DNA from: Haloferax prahovense DSM 18310
GTDB lineage: Archaea > Halobacteriota > Halobacteria > Halobacteriales > Haloferacaceae
Direction: 5' to 3'
Length of the DNA: 64,000 bases
Assembly (NCBI RefSeq): GCF_000336815.1
Contig: NZ_AOLG01000058.1
Location: forward strand, 72,224-136,223
Each line of letters begins with the position of its first letter. Position 1 is the stretch's first letter. The notes under the pieces are model-generated. The model searched no databases and was not told where the DNA came from. It saw only the letters and a list, made by a program, of their open reading frames with translations. Below are positions 53,324 to 61,371 of this stretch, one piece after another. The position numbers were made by a program, and so were the translations under genes.

Positions 53324-54901
53324 TCAGGACTCGTCGAACGGCGACCGGGCGTGTTCGGGCACGTTCTCGGGGCGGGCAATGAGGTTCTCTCGGCCGAGGT
53401 TTATCTTGGCGACGCTGCCCTCGTCGGCCATCCGCGAGAGGACGCGGCTCACTTTCGACTTCGACCAGCCCGTTCCCTCGACGACCTTCGACTGCCGGAG
53501 TTGACCGCCGTTGTCGTCGAGGAGTTTGAGAATGCGCGTCTCGTCGTCGAGGAGTTCCTCCGGGCCGGGATAGGCGTCGGCGGTCGGCTCCGGGCGAACC
53601 GGGCCGTCGCTCCCGCCCGTTTGGACTGCGTCCGCCGCCGCCCCGTCGCGCCGGCCGGCGGTGCGGTCGGTCGCGCGAGAGCGAACGTCCGACAGCAGCG
53701 CCCGCACCTCGCTTCCGCGGACTCGCGCGCCGACGGCGACCAGGACGACCGCGACGGCCGCGACCGCGAGGACGAGTAGCCAGCCGTCGCCACCGAGCCC
53801 CAGCGACCCGACGACCGACCCCGGCGCGGCGTTCGGGTCCGACCCCGCTTCGACCTCCGCGCCGTCTCCGCGCCCGTCGCCGTCGGTGTCGCCGCGGTTC
53901 GGGTCGGTCCCGAGGACGTTGACCTCGCGGCCGTCGTCGAGACCGTCGCCGTCGGTGTCGGCGGCGGTCGGGTTCGTCTCGTATCGGTTGACTTCGGGGC
54001 CGTCTTCGAGGCCGTCGCCGTCGGTGTCGGCGGCGGTCGGGTCCGTCTCGTGGACGTTGACCTCGGGGCCGTCTTCGAGGCCGTCGCCGTCTGTGTCGGC
54101 CTCGGTCGGATTCGTCTCGTAATCGTTGACTTCCGCGCCGTCGTCGAGGCCGTCGCCGTCGGTGTCGGCGGTCGTCGGGTCCGTGCCGTGGGTCGTCACT
54201 TCCGCGCCGTCGTCGAGACCGTCGCTGTCGGTGTCGGTTTCGGTCGGGTTGCTCCCCTGCTCGTTGACCTCGACGCCGTCGCTGAGTTCGTCGCCGTCGG
54301 TGTCCGTGTTCGTCGGGTCGGTCTCGTAGCGGTTCACCTCCTCGCCGTCGGGCACGCCGTCGGTATCGGTGTCGGCGACGAGCACGTCCGTACCGCGGTC
54401 GAGTTCGTCCCGGTTGCCGAGGCCGTCGCCGTCGGCGTCCCCGGCCGGCGCGAGCACCGTGACGCCGTGGCTCGCCTGCGCGACCGGCTCGCCGCCCCCG
54501 CCGGGTCTGACGACGGCGGTCAGAGTTCGGTCGCCGGTCGCGTTCACCGGCCACGTCGTGAAGGCGAACTCGACGCGCCGCTCATCGCTCGCGTTCGCCC
54601 CCGCGCTCCCGAGCGGTTCGCACGCCAACAGCATCGTCGAGCCGTCGTCGAGGTCGGTCTGTAGGCAGACCTCGTAGTCGTCGCTGTCGGATGCGACGGC
54701 CACCGAAACCGTCGACGGCTGCCACGAGGCGACGTACGTCCGGCCGTTCTCGGTCGCGACGACGCCCGCGCCGGCGTGGTCGACCGCACCCACCTCGACG
54801 CCGTCCGCCGCGACGACGGCGACCGGTGAGAGGCCTGCCGCGACGACGAGCAACGTCACGACGAGCGCCCACCCGACCCGCGAGACGCGTTTGACTGGCA
54901 T
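53324..54901 (-). CDS. calcium-repeat (TSP3-like) transmembrane protein with cytoplasmic HTH
   Basis: This 525-residue protein has a signal or anchor at residues 12-33 and an extracellular beta-rich part to about 154. Nine thrombospondin-type-3-like repeats follow (about 155-355, each near DTDGDGLDDGAEV) whose Asp-x-Asp-x-Asp-Gly spacing is that of calcium-binding loops. One transmembrane helix (WLLVLAVAAVAVVLVAVGA) leads to a cytoplasmic tail ending in a winged helix (about 445-510, LLDDETRILKLLDDNGGQLR, WSKSKVSRVLSRMADEG). The HTH resembles that of the membrane regulator at 40276. The layout suggests a one-protein sensor that links the cell surface to gene control. Confidence 0.85.
   Translation of the reverse strand: MPVKRVSRVGWALVVTLLVVAAGLSPVAVVAADGVEVGAVDHAGAGVVATENGRTYVASWQPSTVSVAVASDSDDYEVCLQTDLDDGSTMLLACEPLGSAGANASDERRVEFAFTTWPVNATGDRTLTAVVRPGGGGEPVAQASHGVTVLAPAGDADGDGLGNRDELDRGTDVLVADTDTDGVPDGEEVNRYETDPTNTDTDGDELSDGVEVNEQGSNPTETDTDSDGLDDGAEVTTHGTDPTTADTDGDGLDDGAEVNDYETNPTEADTDGDGLEDGPEVNVHETDPTAADTDGDGLEDGPEVNRYETNPTAADTDGDGLDDGREVNVLGTDPNRGDTDGDGRGDGAEVEAGSDPNAAPGSVVGSLGLGGDGWLLVLAVAAVAVVLVAVGARVRGSEVRALLSDVRSRATDRTAGRRDGAAADAVQTGGSDGPVRPEPTADAYPGPEELLDDETRILKLLDDNGGQLRQSKVVEGTGWSKSKVSRVLSRMADEGSVAKINLGRENLIARPENVPEHARSPFDES
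53837..54439 (-). repeat. tandem repeat array encoding nine calcium-loop repeats
   Basis: Nine in-frame units of about 60 bases encode DTDGDG-type loops of about 20 residues. The central units, roughly 53930-54200, are almost identical in DNA, which indicates recent expansion or gene conversion. Confidence 0.75.
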
Positions 54902-55343
54902 GTGTTCGCTCCTTATCTGTCGACTCTGCTAGTGTATAATGTTTTGTTTATATGTCCATTGGGCATTTTACAACCTTTTTGAAAGTCAATTTACCAAGAA
55001 TGTTTCCAAATCGTGAATTATGTACCGGTCGTCGCGGTGCGGACGCGGCGTCGGTCTCGGCCGTCGTCGCTGAGATTCACGGGCGCGTCTCTCGCCTCTC
55101 GACGGGCCTCGGTCGCCGCTTGTCGCCGCTCGCGCTCGCCCCCTGTCGTCTCTCGCCCGGTCGCCCCTCTGACGTGAGGTAACCGACGTACAGAACCGCT
55201 TTCGTCGGCGCTCGCCGCGCCGGAAAACGTTCCGTTAATCCGACTGAAACGGTCGAAACGGTCAGGCGAAACGGTTGCTCGGGAGAGAACGGTCGGGACG
55301 ACTCTTCCCCATTATCATCCGCCGAGCGATACTGCTGACTGCG
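54902..55343. other. 442-base intergenic stretch
   Basis: The left 120 bases are AT-rich and hold the promoter of the calcium-repeat gene (TATAAAC and ATTATAC, about 54930-54955 on the minus strand). The rest is GC-rich with GAAACGGTC direct repeats near 55245-55275. A frame at 54952-55182 looks non-coding. Confidence 0.4.
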
Positions 55344-55733
55344 ATGCGCGAAACCCTCACTCGACGGCAGTTCGGTGCCGGAGTCGCCGCGGCGACCGTC
55401 GCCCTCGCCGGCTGTACGGACACGGGCGGGAGCGGCGGCCCGGTGAACGGGACGAACGGCACGGACGCCGAACCCGCGGTCGGCGGCACCGAGACGACCG
55501 CAGAGACTGGTGGTGTCGAAGCGACAACCGAAGACGAGACCACGACGGAAGAAACGACGATGGAAACCACCGAGACGACGACGATGGAGACGACCGACTC
55601 GTCGCTCGACAACTCGACGACGGCGAACGAGACGGCCGAAAACGAGACCACGGCGAACGAGACATCGACGAACGAGACGACCGAAAACGAAACGACGACC
55701 GAAAACGAAACGACGACCGACGACTCGGCGTGA
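55344..55733 (+). CDS. Thr/Asn-rich Tat lipoprotein
   Basis: This 129-residue protein has RRQFGAG as Tat motif and lipobox LAGC (Cys about 24). The entire mature part is low complexity: a Gly/Asn spacer and then repeated TTE, MET and NETT units. The many N-x-T/S sequons make it a candidate for dense N-glycosylation on the cell surface. No folded domain is visible. ATG 55344 fits the Tat signal; the frame upstream is ignored. Confidence 0.7.
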   Translation: MRETLTRRQFGAGVAAATVALAGCTDTGGSGGPVNGTNGTDAEPAVGGTETTAETGGVEATTEDETTTEETTMETTETTTMETTDSSLDNSTTANETAENETTANETSTNETTENETTTENETTTDDSA

Positions 55734-56084
55734 CGGCCGCGGTCGACCCGATGACCCGCTGACGCCCGCGCCGCGACCGAGGCACGGCACGCTCGACTGG
55801 TACACCCGACTGCTCGTGCCCGCACCGGCGCTCACCCTCTCCAGCCCTCCACGGCACACTCGCACCCAGTCACCCCCGCGGGACATCCGAATCCCCCTGA
55901 CGCACCCCTCCAAATTCGGTCCCCCTGACGCAGCCCTTCGCCCGTGCCCTCCAGCACGCCTTCACCGCGCCCTCCAGCGCACCCACCCCAGTCGGAGTCA
56001 CCCGATTTTCGGAACTTCCCCCGCACGTCGTACCGGCGGCGCGCACTCCGCGGAACATTTACCCGCCCGTTCGCTACTCGGGGT
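55734..56084. other. 351-base C-rich intergenic stretch
   Basis: No gene is seen. The plus strand is unusually rich in C. It contains a 13-base direct repeat TCCCCCTGACGCA at 55892-55904 and 55920-55932 (28-base period), plus CCCTCCAGC repeats (55949-55980). An ACATTTACC TATA-like box near 56055 lies about 27 bases before the methyltransferase ATG. Confidence 0.4.
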
Positions 56085-56702
56085 ATGGACGCAGACGACA
56101 ACCACCGCGGGTGGGCCGAGCGCTCCGGCGACTTCTCGCCGGAGTACTACGCCCAAATCGGCCCGAACGAGGTCAGCGAGACGCTCGCGACCGTGTTCGA
56201 GCACTACGCGGCGGAAGACGCGTCGGTTCTCGAACTCGGCTGTAGTTCCGGTCGCCACCTCGCACACCTGCGCGACCGCGGCTACGAGGACCTCACCGGC
56301 ATCGACATCAACGACGACTCCTTCGAGGTGATGGCCGAGTACTTCCCCGAACTCGTCGACACCGGCACGTTCCTCACCGGCGCAATCGAGGACCTGCTTC
56401 CCGACTTCCCCGACGACAAATTCGACGTTATCTACTCCGTCGAGACGCTCCAGCACGTCCACCCCGACGACACGTGGGTGTTCGAGGAAATCGCCCGCGT
56501 CTCGTCGGACCTCGTGATAACCGCCGAGAACGAGGGTAACGGACCGACCCGCGGACGCTCCGGCTCAGAGGTGAGCTACGTCAACGACGACTTCCCGCTG
56601 TATCACCGCAACTGGAAGGACGAGTTCTCCGACCTCGGCCTCGCGCAACTCCTCTGCGAACCGGGCAAGCGCGACACGGTTCGCGTCTTTCGGGTTCTCT
56701 AA
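56085..56702 (+). CDS. class I SAM-dependent methyltransferase
   Basis: This 205-residue enzyme has motif I VLELGCSSGRHLAHL, motif II LTGIDINDDSFE and motif IV DVIYSVETLQHVHPDD, typical of small Rossmann methyltransferases. The acceptor is unknown. The start ATG 56085 is leaderless by TATA spacing. It is preceded by the C-rich stretch and followed by a 53-codon gene on the same strand. Confidence 0.87.
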   Translation: MDADDNHRGWAERSGDFSPEYYAQIGPNEVSETLATVFEHYAAEDASVLELGCSSGRHLAHLRDRGYEDLTGIDINDDSFEVMAEYFPELVDTGTFLTGAIEDLLPDFPDDKFDVIYSVETLQHVHPDDTWVFEEIARVSSDLVITAENEGNGPTRGRSGSEVSYVNDDFPLYHRNWKDEFSDLGLAQLLCEPGKRDTVRVFRVL

Positions 56703-56822
56703 CACTGGTCGCCGTCGGTCCCGTCTCAGCGGCCGATACCGCGCCATCGACAGGCCTCCTCTCGCTCGCTTGTCGCACTCACAAATTGTTTCAACCAAGC
56801 CGGCGAACTGAGCGTGCTGACC

Positions 56823-56984
56823 ATGTACACGATGTCCAGCGACGACTTCAGCGTTCACCTGCGCGACTGCGACGAGGCCGGCTCCGGGATTCCCATCACC
56901 AGCCTCCCGGACGAAGTCACCTCTCTGGACGACCTGCCGTGTTCCTGCTGGGACGAGTTCGACTCGTTCGACGAACTCGAGTGA
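56823..56984 (+). CDS. 53-residue acidic Cys-containing small protein
   Basis: The ATG at 56823 opens MYTMSSDDFSVHLRDCDEAG and ends in DDLPCSCWDEFDSFDELE. The protein is strongly acidic with three cysteines (C16, then C39 and C41 in PCSCW). Codon use is like the neighbours and the frame stops cleanly, so it is probably real. Small acidic proteins with closely spaced cysteines are common in haloarchaea and some bind zinc. The function is unknown. Confidence 0.55.
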   Translation: MYTMSSDDFSVHLRDCDEAGSGIPITSLPDEVTSLDDLPCSCWDEFDSFDELE

Positions 56985-57081
56985 CGGCCGGGGCGCGAGG
57001 GCATCGTTCGGTCGTGGTTTCGGACGCCGACGCACCGCGCGCTCGGCGGGGCTCGTTTTGACGGCGACGGTTTCCTGTGAG

Positions 57082-58248
57082 TCACGAGTCCGGCGAGAGT
57101 GCCCAGAGTGTCCCCTCGCCTGTCTGTGCGAACGCCTGCGCCCCGGCCGCGCCGAGAAGGTAGCCGTCCGTCGAGAGCGTCGTCTCGAACGGGTCGAAAA
57201 ACGACGCGCCGCGAGACCAGCGAATCCGGCCCGCACGGGTTCCGACGACGAACGCCTCTTCGGTCGAGGCGGTTCGCTCGACCGGGCTGTCGAAGCGGAC
57301 TTCGTACCGCTCCGAGCCGTCCCGAACCGCGAGTTCGTACAGCGTCCCGAAGGTGTCCGACGGCGGTTCGTCCGTCCCCTCAGCGACCAGAACCGTCGAG
57401 CCCCGCTCGTGGACGCCGACCACCTGCGCGCCGCCCCCGAACGAGGTGCGCCACCGGAGCGACCCGTCGGCCGCGTCGAGCATGGCGATGTCGCCGCCGC
57501 CACCGGCGTAGACGCTGCCACCAGCCGGAATCGGCCCCACGTCGGCCCAGTCCCAACGGTCCGGCTGCCACGCCCACCGGAGGCTCCCGTCGTCGGGCGC
57601 CATCGCGAAGACGCCCTCGTCGTCGCCGTAGTAGACCGCTCGCTCGTCGGCGAACAGTTGGTCCTGCGGGGCGACGGCGATGGTAAACCCGACGCCATCG
57701 ACCGCCGATTGTTCCCAGCGGACCGCGCCGTCGTCGGTCGCAAGCGCCGCGAGCGTCCCGTTCGCCGCGTACAGCGTGTCGCCCGCGGCGGCCATCGCCG
57801 AGGCGATGTTCCCGACGGTCTGAGACCACCGATGGCTCCCGCTTTTGGCGTCGAACGCACGGACTCGCCCGCGCCCCGCTCCGAGTTTCTCGCCCGCGTA
57901 CACCGACCCGCCAGCGGCGAGGAGCCCCGTCGGGCGGCCGAAGTCGTGGTCCCACAGGCGCTCGCCGCTCTCTCGGTCGAACGCGACGACCCGCCCCTCG
58001 TCGATGTCGCCGTCCCGATGGCCGATGACGGCGACGACCCCCTCAGTGACCGACGGTGGGGAGAGGACGCTCGGTTCGGGCACGGACGCAGACCAGTCCG
58101 TCCCGTCGGGTGACCGGAACTGTCGGAGCGACGAACAGCCGGCGAGTCCGCTGGCGAGAGCGGTCCCTGCGGCGGCGAGAAACGCGCGACGCGACGGAGA
58201 GTCGGAATCGGAGGGAACGCGCGATGGAGGGGACGAAGGCGAGGGCAT
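57082..58248 (-). CDS. PQQ-like beta-propeller lipoprotein
   Basis: This 388-residue protein has a Tat signal (SRRAFLAAAG) and lipobox LAGC (Cys38). Six to seven propeller blades of the PQQ-repeat type follow, with recurring VVAFDRESGERLWDHDF, VRAFDAKSGSHRW and IAMLDAADGSLRWRT. Such WD-like PQQ domains in haloarchaea usually act as scaffold or binding proteins on the cell surface and often do not bind PQQ. It is convergent with the small acidic gene. Confidence 0.88.
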   Translation of the reverse strand: MPSPSSPPSRVPSDSDSPSRRAFLAAAGTALASGLAGCSSLRQFRSPDGTDWSASVPEPSVLSPPSVTEGVVAVIGHRDGDIDEGRVVAFDRESGERLWDHDFGRPTGLLAAGGSVYAGEKLGAGRGRVRAFDAKSGSHRWSQTVGNIASAMAAAGDTLYAANGTLAALATDDGAVRWEQSAVDGVGFTIAVAPQDQLFADERAVYYGDDEGVFAMAPDDGSLRWAWQPDRWDWADVGPIPAGGSVYAGGGGDIAMLDAADGSLRWRTSFGGGAQVVGVHERGSTVLVAEGTDEPPSDTFGTLYELAVRDGSERYEVRFDSPVERTASTEEAFVVGTRAGRIRWSRGASFFDPFETTLSTDGYLLGAAGAQAFAQTGEGTLWALSPDS

Positions 58249-58333
58249 ACGTCGGCTTCTCGCAGGTTGCCGATATGTATTGTGGGTCGGTGGGTGGGGC
58301 GACGACGCGGTGGCTCCCCAGCGAGCGTCGCTT

Positions 58334-59122
58334 TTAGAGTCGGTCGAGGTCGAGCGGCTCCGCCGCCTCCCAGTACCGCTCGAACAGTTCGTCGGCCCAC
58401 GCGAGCACTTCAGGTTCGGTCACGTCGATAGAGGCTTGGAGGATGCCGTTGTCGTCGCGGAGGAACAGGTGGACGGTCGCGTCGGCGATGGTCGCGGCCA
58501 TCGGAATCGGCTCGTCGGTGATGCGGACGGCGGCCGCGTCGGCGTCGAGGAGGTCGCGGAGCTGTTCGCGCAGTTGGGAGTCGTGGGCGAGCGCGTCGAT
58601 GGCGTCCGCCGAGAAGACGCCCTCGAACCGCTGGTCGCCGGCGGCGGTCCGCTCTCTGACGATGTCGAGGTTCTGCTCGTTGAACGCGTAGGAGAAGATG
58701 CGCACGTCTTCGGCCTCGCTCAGGAGGGACACCGCGCGCTTGACGGGCGCGTTCGGCCGAACCTGACTCGGCGTGGTAATCGTGGCCCCGGTGAGGTGTT
58801 CGAGGTCGAACGTGATGGCGTCGGTCGGGAGCCACTCGACGACCGGCCGGAGTTTGGCGTCGGTGTCGAGGATGTCGACGAGGTCGTCGAACCCCCGCGA
58901 GACGAGTTCGCCGGTCACCGTCGCCCGGTACGCGCCGTCCTCGCGGACGAGCCACGACCGGTCTTCGAAGTCGCTGAGAACCCGACCCATTGTCGGCTGC
59001 GACGCCCCGGTCCGCTCGACCAACTCGCGCCGGGAGTGCGGCCGCTCGGCGAGGTATCTGAGCGCGTCGACGCGGTTCTGCGAGAGCGCGAGAAACGCTA
59101 TTTCGTCTAATGCCGACTCCAT
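58334..59122 (-). CDS. HTH regulator with DUF1724 (FilR1-like) domain
   Basis: This 262-residue regulator has an N-terminal winged helix (residues about 8-70, HSRRELVERTGASQPTMGRV) and a middle/C-terminal DUF1724 domain (about 120-250, TPSQVRPNAPVKRAV, FSYAFNEQNLDIVRERTAAG), known from methanogenesis regulator FilR1 and many haloarchaeal proteins. The ATG 59122 is leaderless (AGTATATCC 20-30 bases upstream). GAAATAATTTC, an 11-base palindrome, is nearby at 59165-59175. It is divergent from the EamA transporter gene and likely regulates it. Confidence 0.87.
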   Translation of the reverse strand: MESALDEIAFLALSQNRVDALRYLAERPHSRRELVERTGASQPTMGRVLSDFEDRSWLVREDGAYRATVTGELVSRGFDDLVDILDTDAKLRPVVEWLPTDAITFDLEHLTGATITTPSQVRPNAPVKRAVSLLSEAEDVRIFSYAFNEQNLDIVRERTAAGDQRFEGVFSADAIDALAHDSQLREQLRDLLDADAAAVRITDEPIPMAATIADATVHLFLRDDNGILQASIDVTEPEVLAWADELFERYWEAAEPLDLDRL

Positions 59123-59222
59123 GCGGCGGGGTTGTGCGCGCTCGGATATACTTCTTTCGTGGCGCGAAATAATTTCACAGAATGAATCATCCTCGTCCGC
59201 CGCGGACTTTTCTTGCTATGAA

Positions 59223-59246
59223 TTGATTTCTGAATCAAACTATACG
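59223..59246 (+). promoter_or_regulatory. palindrome plus TATA before the EamA transporter gene
   Basis: TTGATTTCTGAATCAA is a perfect 6-base-arm inverted repeat followed one or two bases later by CTATACG. It lies in the region shared by the DUF1724 regulator and the transporter, as expected for the regulator's own target. Confidence 0.5.
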
Positions 59247-59318
59247 TGGGGGAGTTGTATGACTCTCTAAGATGCGTTCACTTCACTCTGCGTTCGGTCT
59301 CTCGGTCGGTGGTGTCGA

Positions 59319-60293
59319 ATGGTGACGGCGACGCGCCGGCGGTTCGTCCTGTTCGCGTTGACGGCGTTCTTCTTCGGCGGGACGTTCGTCGCCGCGAAGG
59401 CGGGCCTCGACTACCTCCCGCCGCTCCTGTTCGTCGCCCTCCGGTTCGACATCGCGGCGGTATTGCTCGTCGGCTACGTCGTCGCGACCCGGCCGCGCGC
59501 CGAACTGCTCCCGCGGTCCGTCCGCGACGTGGTCGGCATCCTCGCCACCGGCGTGTTCGTCATCGGCCTCGCCAACGCTCTCCTGTTCGTGGGACAAGAG
59601 CACGTCTCCAGCGGCGTCGGGTCGATTATCTTCAGCCTCAACCCGATTCTGACGCCCGTGTTCGCCATGGCGCTTCTCGCCGACGAGCGACTCTCCACGC
59701 GGGGCGCGCTCGGGATGCTCATCGGCCTCCTCGGCGTCGGCCTCGTCGTCGGCGTCGACCCCGCGAACCTGCTCGGCGGCGAGGCGCTCTGGAAGGGCGT
59801 CGTCTTCCTCGGCGCGGTCAGCGGAGCGCTCGGGACCGTGCTCATCCGCTGGGCCGACACGTCGCTTTCGAGCACCGTCCGCACGGCGTGGGCGCTCCCC
59901 GTCAGCGCGGCGCTCACCCACGGCATGAGCGTCGCCTCCGGCGAGTCGTTCGCCGCGGCCACGTGGTCGCCGACGGCCCTCCTCGCGCTCGCCTACGTCG
60001 GCGTCTTCGCCGGCGCGGTGGCCTACCTCACCTACTTCGGCTTCCTCGACGATGTGGGTCCGATTCGCGGCAACCTCGTCTTCTACGCCGTGCCCATCGT
60101 CGCGACGCTCGGGGGGACGGTGCTCCTCGGCGAGTCGATTTCGACGCTCACCGTCGTCGGCTTCGCGACCATCTTCACCGGCTTCGCCGTCCTCGCGACG
60201 GAATCGCTCCTCGGCGAGGTCGCGCGCGTCTACGGGAAAATCGAGTCTCGCGTGGTCAGTCTCGCCGGGCACGGGGCTCCGGGACGCGACTGA
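59319..60293 (+). CDS. EamA/DMT-family transporter
   Basis: This 324-residue protein has ten predicted helices in two repeats. The EamA-typical VAAKAGLDYLPPLLFVALRF opens it, and NALLFVGQEHVSSGVGSIIF and GLLGVGLVVGVDPANLL follow. The second repeat ends with LLGESISTLTVVGFATIFTG. Members export amino acids or metabolites. The ATG 59319 was chosen as the first in-frame start after the palindrome promoter. It is divergent from the DUF1724 regulator. Confidence 0.9.
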   Translation: MVTATRRRFVLFALTAFFFGGTFVAAKAGLDYLPPLLFVALRFDIAAVLLVGYVVATRPRAELLPRSVRDVVGILATGVFVIGLANALLFVGQEHVSSGVGSIIFSLNPILTPVFAMALLADERLSTRGALGMLIGLLGVGLVVGVDPANLLGGEALWKGVVFLGAVSGALGTVLIRWADTSLSSTVRTAWALPVSAALTHGMSVASGESFAAATWSPTALLALAYVGVFAGAVAYLTYFGFLDDVGPIRGNLVFYAVPIVATLGGTVLLGESISTLTVVGFATIFTGFAVLATESLLGEVARVYGKIESRVVSLAGHGAPGRD

Positions 60294-60552
60294 GTCGCGG
60301 ACGGGTCACTCGCGGAAGTAGAACTGAGAGGGGGTAGAGATGTAGGGGCGGACCCATCGAGCGGCGGTCCGAGGGGGCAGGGTCGGAGTACCGTTGGCAC
60401 GGGATGGGCCGCCTGTCTGTGCTGTTATGTCACCGGTCCGCCGACCAGACAGCGTCGAGCGGACACGTAAGAGTTGTCTGCCACCTAAGTAGTCTTTCTG
60501 GCCCGGTTCTCAAAAACGGCCGACTGCGTCAGCTTTCACCCGTCCGTCCGTG

Positions 60553-60951
60553 TTATCGATACGAGAGCGCGACCGCTCCGAGCGCGGAAATCAGACAGAA
60601 GTTCCCGACGCCGATGAGGAACAGTTCGTTCGAGCCAGACGTGTCGACCACGATGACCGCCGCGAACGCCGCGATGCCGAGGGCAAACAGGGCGACGCCG
60701 AGATAGCGGTCGTATCGCGGGTCGTAGTCGAGTTCGGCCAGACGCAAGAGCGGTCCCGGCTCGGGCGACTCGTCGCTCCGAGCGTCGCGGACTTTCCCGC
60801 GAAGGTGCAGAAGCACCATGCCGGTCGCGCTGGTCCAGACGGCCCCGCCCGCGAGGTCGACCTGCGGGTCGTCGAAGGCGACGACGAGTCCCACGACGAG
60901 CGACGCGACGGCTATCGTCCCCGACACGGTCGTCTCGCTCAGCCTCGTCAT
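60553..60951 (-). CDS. four-helix membrane protein
   Basis: This 132-residue protein has about four hydrophobic helices (TIAVASLVVGLVVAF, GAVWTSATGMVLLHL, YLGVALFALGIAAFAAVIVV, LIGVGNFCLISALGAVALS). Its ATG overlaps the stop of the membrane-protein gene upstream by four bases, so the two are translated together. No family is recognised. Confidence 0.65.
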   Translation of the reverse strand: MTRLSETTVSGTIAVASLVVGLVVAFDDPQVDLAGGAVWTSATGMVLLHLRGKVRDARSDESPEPGPLLRLAELDYDPRYDRYLGVALFALGIAAFAAVIVVDTSGSNELFLIGVGNFCLISALGAVALSYR

Positions 60952-61322
60952 TCGAAATCGAGCCGAAGATAGCTCGCTCCGTGTCGGTAGTTGTACGCCT
61001 CGACGACGACGCCGACCGCCGAGAGGATGGCGAGGACGCCCCACAGGAGATTCGACAGCGCGCCACTGGCGTACCCGCCGGCGAACAGCAGCGTCGTGTA
61101 CACTGCGGAGGCGAGGGGGAACGCGGGATGCTCGCGGAAGGCATCGATTGCGCCCGTGGCCATGTAGACGAGGGGGAGCAGTCCCATGGCCGCGAGCGCC
61201 GGACTGACCGACTCGTCGGTGAGAGACAGTAGAGCGACGAGCACGACGGCGACGACCGCGAAAACGGCCAGTCGCCACCGACTGACGTCGGTGTGGAGAA
61301 CGGCGGAGGGCATCCCGTTCAT
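60948..61322 (-). CDS. membrane protein
   Basis: This 124-residue protein has four predicted helices (LAVFAVVAVVLVALLSL, ALAAMGLLPLVYMATGAI, AVYTTLLFAGGYASGAL, LLWGVLAILSAVGVVVEAY). ATG 61322 or 61313 could be the start. It sits just after the histidine kinase gene on the same strand, so it may belong to the kinase transcript. No family is recognised. Confidence 0.65.
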   Translation of the reverse strand: MNGMPSAVLHTDVSRWRLAVFAVVAVVLVALLSLTDESVSPALAAMGLLPLVYMATGAIDAFREHPAFPLASAVYTTLLFAGGYASGALSNLLWGVLAILSAVGVVVEAYNYRHGASYLRLDFE

Positions 61323-61371
61323 ATATTTCTGCTGACCTTTTGAGTGTTGGGACTGTGCAGTCGTCCCGCTC

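Noticed and set aside
53163..54554. Arg-rich frame antisense-phase shadow over the calcium-repeat gene
   Set aside because: It is made of Arg/Gly repeats generated by reading the Asp-Gly codons out of frame. The in-frame protein has signal, repeats, membrane helix and HTH.
54952..55182. 76-codon frame after the calcium-repeat promoter
   Set aside because: It starts in AT-rich promoter sequence and ends in Arg/Pro/Leu-rich low complexity.
55832..56101. 89-codon Gly-rich minus-strand frame in the C-rich spacer
   Set aside because: It is a consequence of the C-rich plus strand; no promoter, no domain, and it overlaps the methyltransferase start.
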